Below, in pieces: positions 59,556 to 60,561 of a DNA stretch of 60,561 nucleotides (positions are counted from its first letter, which is position 1; each line of letters starts with the position of its first letter). Source of the DNA: Clostridiales bacterium 38-18 (lineage in GTDB: Bacteria; Bacillota; Clostridia; Peptostreptococcales; Acidaminobacteraceae); the NCBI GenBank assembly GCA_001897605.1, contig MKTL01000009.1:1-60561 (forward strand), written 5' to 3'. The translations under genes and the position numbers were made by a program. Below the pieces are notes generated by a model that had not been told where the DNA came from, made no database searches, and worked only from the letters and a program-made list of their open reading frames with translations.

Positions 59556-60326
59556 ATGAATATAAAAAAAGAATATCCAATATTGGAGTTTGATCCAAAT
59601 CCAAATGCCAAAATCAATCCGGCCGCTTTAATATCAGAGATTGATGTACCAGAGTATTGTGTGATTACTTTTTTTGGTCCAATTATAAAGGAGATGCTTG
59701 AAGCGGGAAGATTAACGCAAATCAGTACATTTTACTCAGCTTCTATCAATCTCCCAGTTTATGAAACCGAATACAATGGCAAAAAAGTTGGGTTGGTACA
59801 AGGTTTTTTAGGCGCAGCTGGATCAGGTGCTTTACTTGAGGAGTTAATTGCCAAGGGTTTTAAAAAGTTTGTCGTTTGTGGTGGGGCTGGGGTTTTACAG
59901 AAGGGCATACAAGTCGGTCATTTGGTTTTACCTGAATCTGCTGTAAGAGATGAAGGGCTTTCTTATCACTATGTCGAACCGTCAAGAGAAATTGCATGTA
60001 ACCCACATGCGCTCAAAACCATTGAAGAGCTGTTAGATCAGGAAAAGATTCCATATATAAAAGCAAAGACATGGACGACCGATGCGTTTTATAGAGAAAC
60101 AGAGGATAAGGTTGCCTTACGCGTTTCAGAAGGTTGTGTTACTGTGGAAATGGAAGCAGCGGCATTTTATGCAGTTGCCAAGTTTAGAAATGTCATTCTT
60201 GGACAAATTCTATTCGGAGGAGATGACCTAAGTGGCGTCGAATGGGATTCAAGAAGATGGGTGAGTCGTGAAGATATTATGAGAGGATTAGTTGAAGTAT
60301 CTTTAAAAGCTTGTATTAACTTATAA
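59556..60326 (+). CDS. Nucleoside phosphorylase
   Basis: The 256-residue protein belongs to the PNP/UDP phosphorylase superfamily. Visible are GKKVGLVQGFLGAAGSGALLEELIAKG, VVCGGAGVLQKGIQVGHLVLPESAVRDEG and the base-binding CVTVEMEAAAFYAVAKF with the catalytic pair near the end (GDDLSGVEWD). It cleaves nucleosides with phosphate for salvage; purine or uridine specificity cannot be told. AAAGGGAATGTAGCA precedes the ATG. Confidence 0.9.
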   Translation: MNIKKEYPILEFDPNPNAKINPAALISEIDVPEYCVITFFGPIIKEMLEAGRLTQISTFYSASINLPVYETEYNGKKVGLVQGFLGAAGSGALLEELIAKGFKKFVVCGGAGVLQKGIQVGHLVLPESAVRDEGLSYHYVEPSREIACNPHALKTIEELLDQEKIPYIKAKTWTTDAFYRETEDKVALRVSEGCVTVEMEAAAFYAVAKFRNVILGQILFGGDDLSGVEWDSRRWVSREDIMRGLVEVSLKACINL

Positions 60327-60376
60327 GTAATTAAAAGCATCAGCGCTGAAAATAAAATATGAGATAATGAAATTAA

Positions 60377-60424
60377 AATACCAATGAATTAAAACAACGG
60401 AAGTTGCTCTATTTCATTGGTATT
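60377..60424 (+). terminator. Hairpin after the phosphorylase gene
   Basis: A 12-bp perfect stem (60377-60388 with 60413-60424) with inner CAAC/GTTG helix; the T-rich tail is weak. Confidence 0.65.
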
Positions 60425-60475
60425 ACTTATTATAATCATTATTATTAAGTAATTAATCAACTAATCATATAATCA

Positions 60476-60543
60476 TGGTCCTCTGTCAAGAAAACGGAGA
60501 GCTTAAATATAATAAGCTCAGCATTTGATTAAACAGCACATTT
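60476..60543 (-). repeat. 68-bp terminal inverted repeat, right copy
   Basis: Exact reverse complement of bases 1-68. A TTGACA on the minus strand (60489-60484) points leftward into the window. The last 18 bases lie beyond the repeat unit as visible from the left. On the minus strand they and the repeat could encode the end of a protein (PMDYEGKCAV then stop at 60529), possibly a transposase tail, which is speculative. Confidence 0.85.
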
Positions 60544-60561
60544 TCCCTCATAATCCATCGG

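Overview
The window is a 60.6 kb stretch of AT-rich DNA from a low-GC Gram-positive bacterium, most likely a member of the Clostridia. The grounds are strong AGGAGG-type ribosome sites, frequent GTG/TTG starts, a Bacillus-type GAAC-N4-GTTC SOS box, a T-box leader, a yybP-ykoY manganese riboswitch, abundant PadR regulators, an ABC-F ATPase, a DUF1292 protein, ferredoxin-type aldo/keto reductase and a mevalonate rather than MEP isoprenoid route. No rRNA, tRNA, CRISPR array or complete transposase gene was seen. Both ends carry the same 68-bp sequence in opposite orientation, so the window probably runs between two copies of a dispersed repeat such as an insertion-sequence end.

Layout. 0.2-1.9 kb: SOS-controlled Y-family polymerase with a YolD-like partner. 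2-6 kb: AraC/GyrI regulator, rifampin ADP-ribosyltransferase with an extra N-terminal domain, SRPBCC protein, RibD-like reductase, DUF1761 membrane protein. 6-10.4 kb: ABC-F ATPase, aldo/keto reductase, Fpg/Nei-like protein, YaiI-type protein. 10.6-19.6 kb: PadR/HAAS pair, secreted pullulanase behind a LacI/MalR-type operator, PhnA-like protein, ketopantoate reductase, AraC regulator divergent from a GH3 beta-glucosidase. 19.7-26 kb: Mn riboswitch and Mn exporter; a PadR-pentapeptide-ABC exporter-AraC cluster with two frameshifts; an unknown membrane protein. 26-34 kb: DegV, HAD phosphatase, DUF523/DUF1722, methyltransferase, cupin, and a TetR-ABC exporter unit. 33.8-41 kb: glutathione peroxidase, frameshifted flavodoxin-type reductase divergent from HxlR and double-MerR regulators, two Imm5-like proteins, a YdeI-type protein and an M20 peptidase.

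41-46 kb holds the most interesting operon: mevalonate kinase, diphosphomevalonate decarboxylase, a two-TM protein, a TctA-type carboxylate transporter permease and phosphomevalonate kinase. The lower mevalonate pathway is therefore interleaved with a transporter, which suggests uptake or export of a pathway carboxylate, possibly mevalonate. 46-52 kb: AraC/GyrI, PadR-DUF2812, cysteine-cluster protein, DUF1292, MscS channel, rpsD with an unknown partner. 52.6-59.4 kb: a T-box(Ile)-controlled ilvN-ilvC-ilvD-ilvB-ilvA operon for isoleucine and valine. A nucleoside phosphorylase closes the window.

Three recurring properties stand out. Short tandem repeats are unusually common, both between genes and in frame as Asn-rich or linker segments. 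Several terminators have very long perfect stems, and two may compete with, or overlap, the ribosome site of the next gene. Three genes carry a single-base frameshift, two of them in A-tracts. Two further genes have an ideal ribosome site placed in front of an ATC codon rather than ATG.
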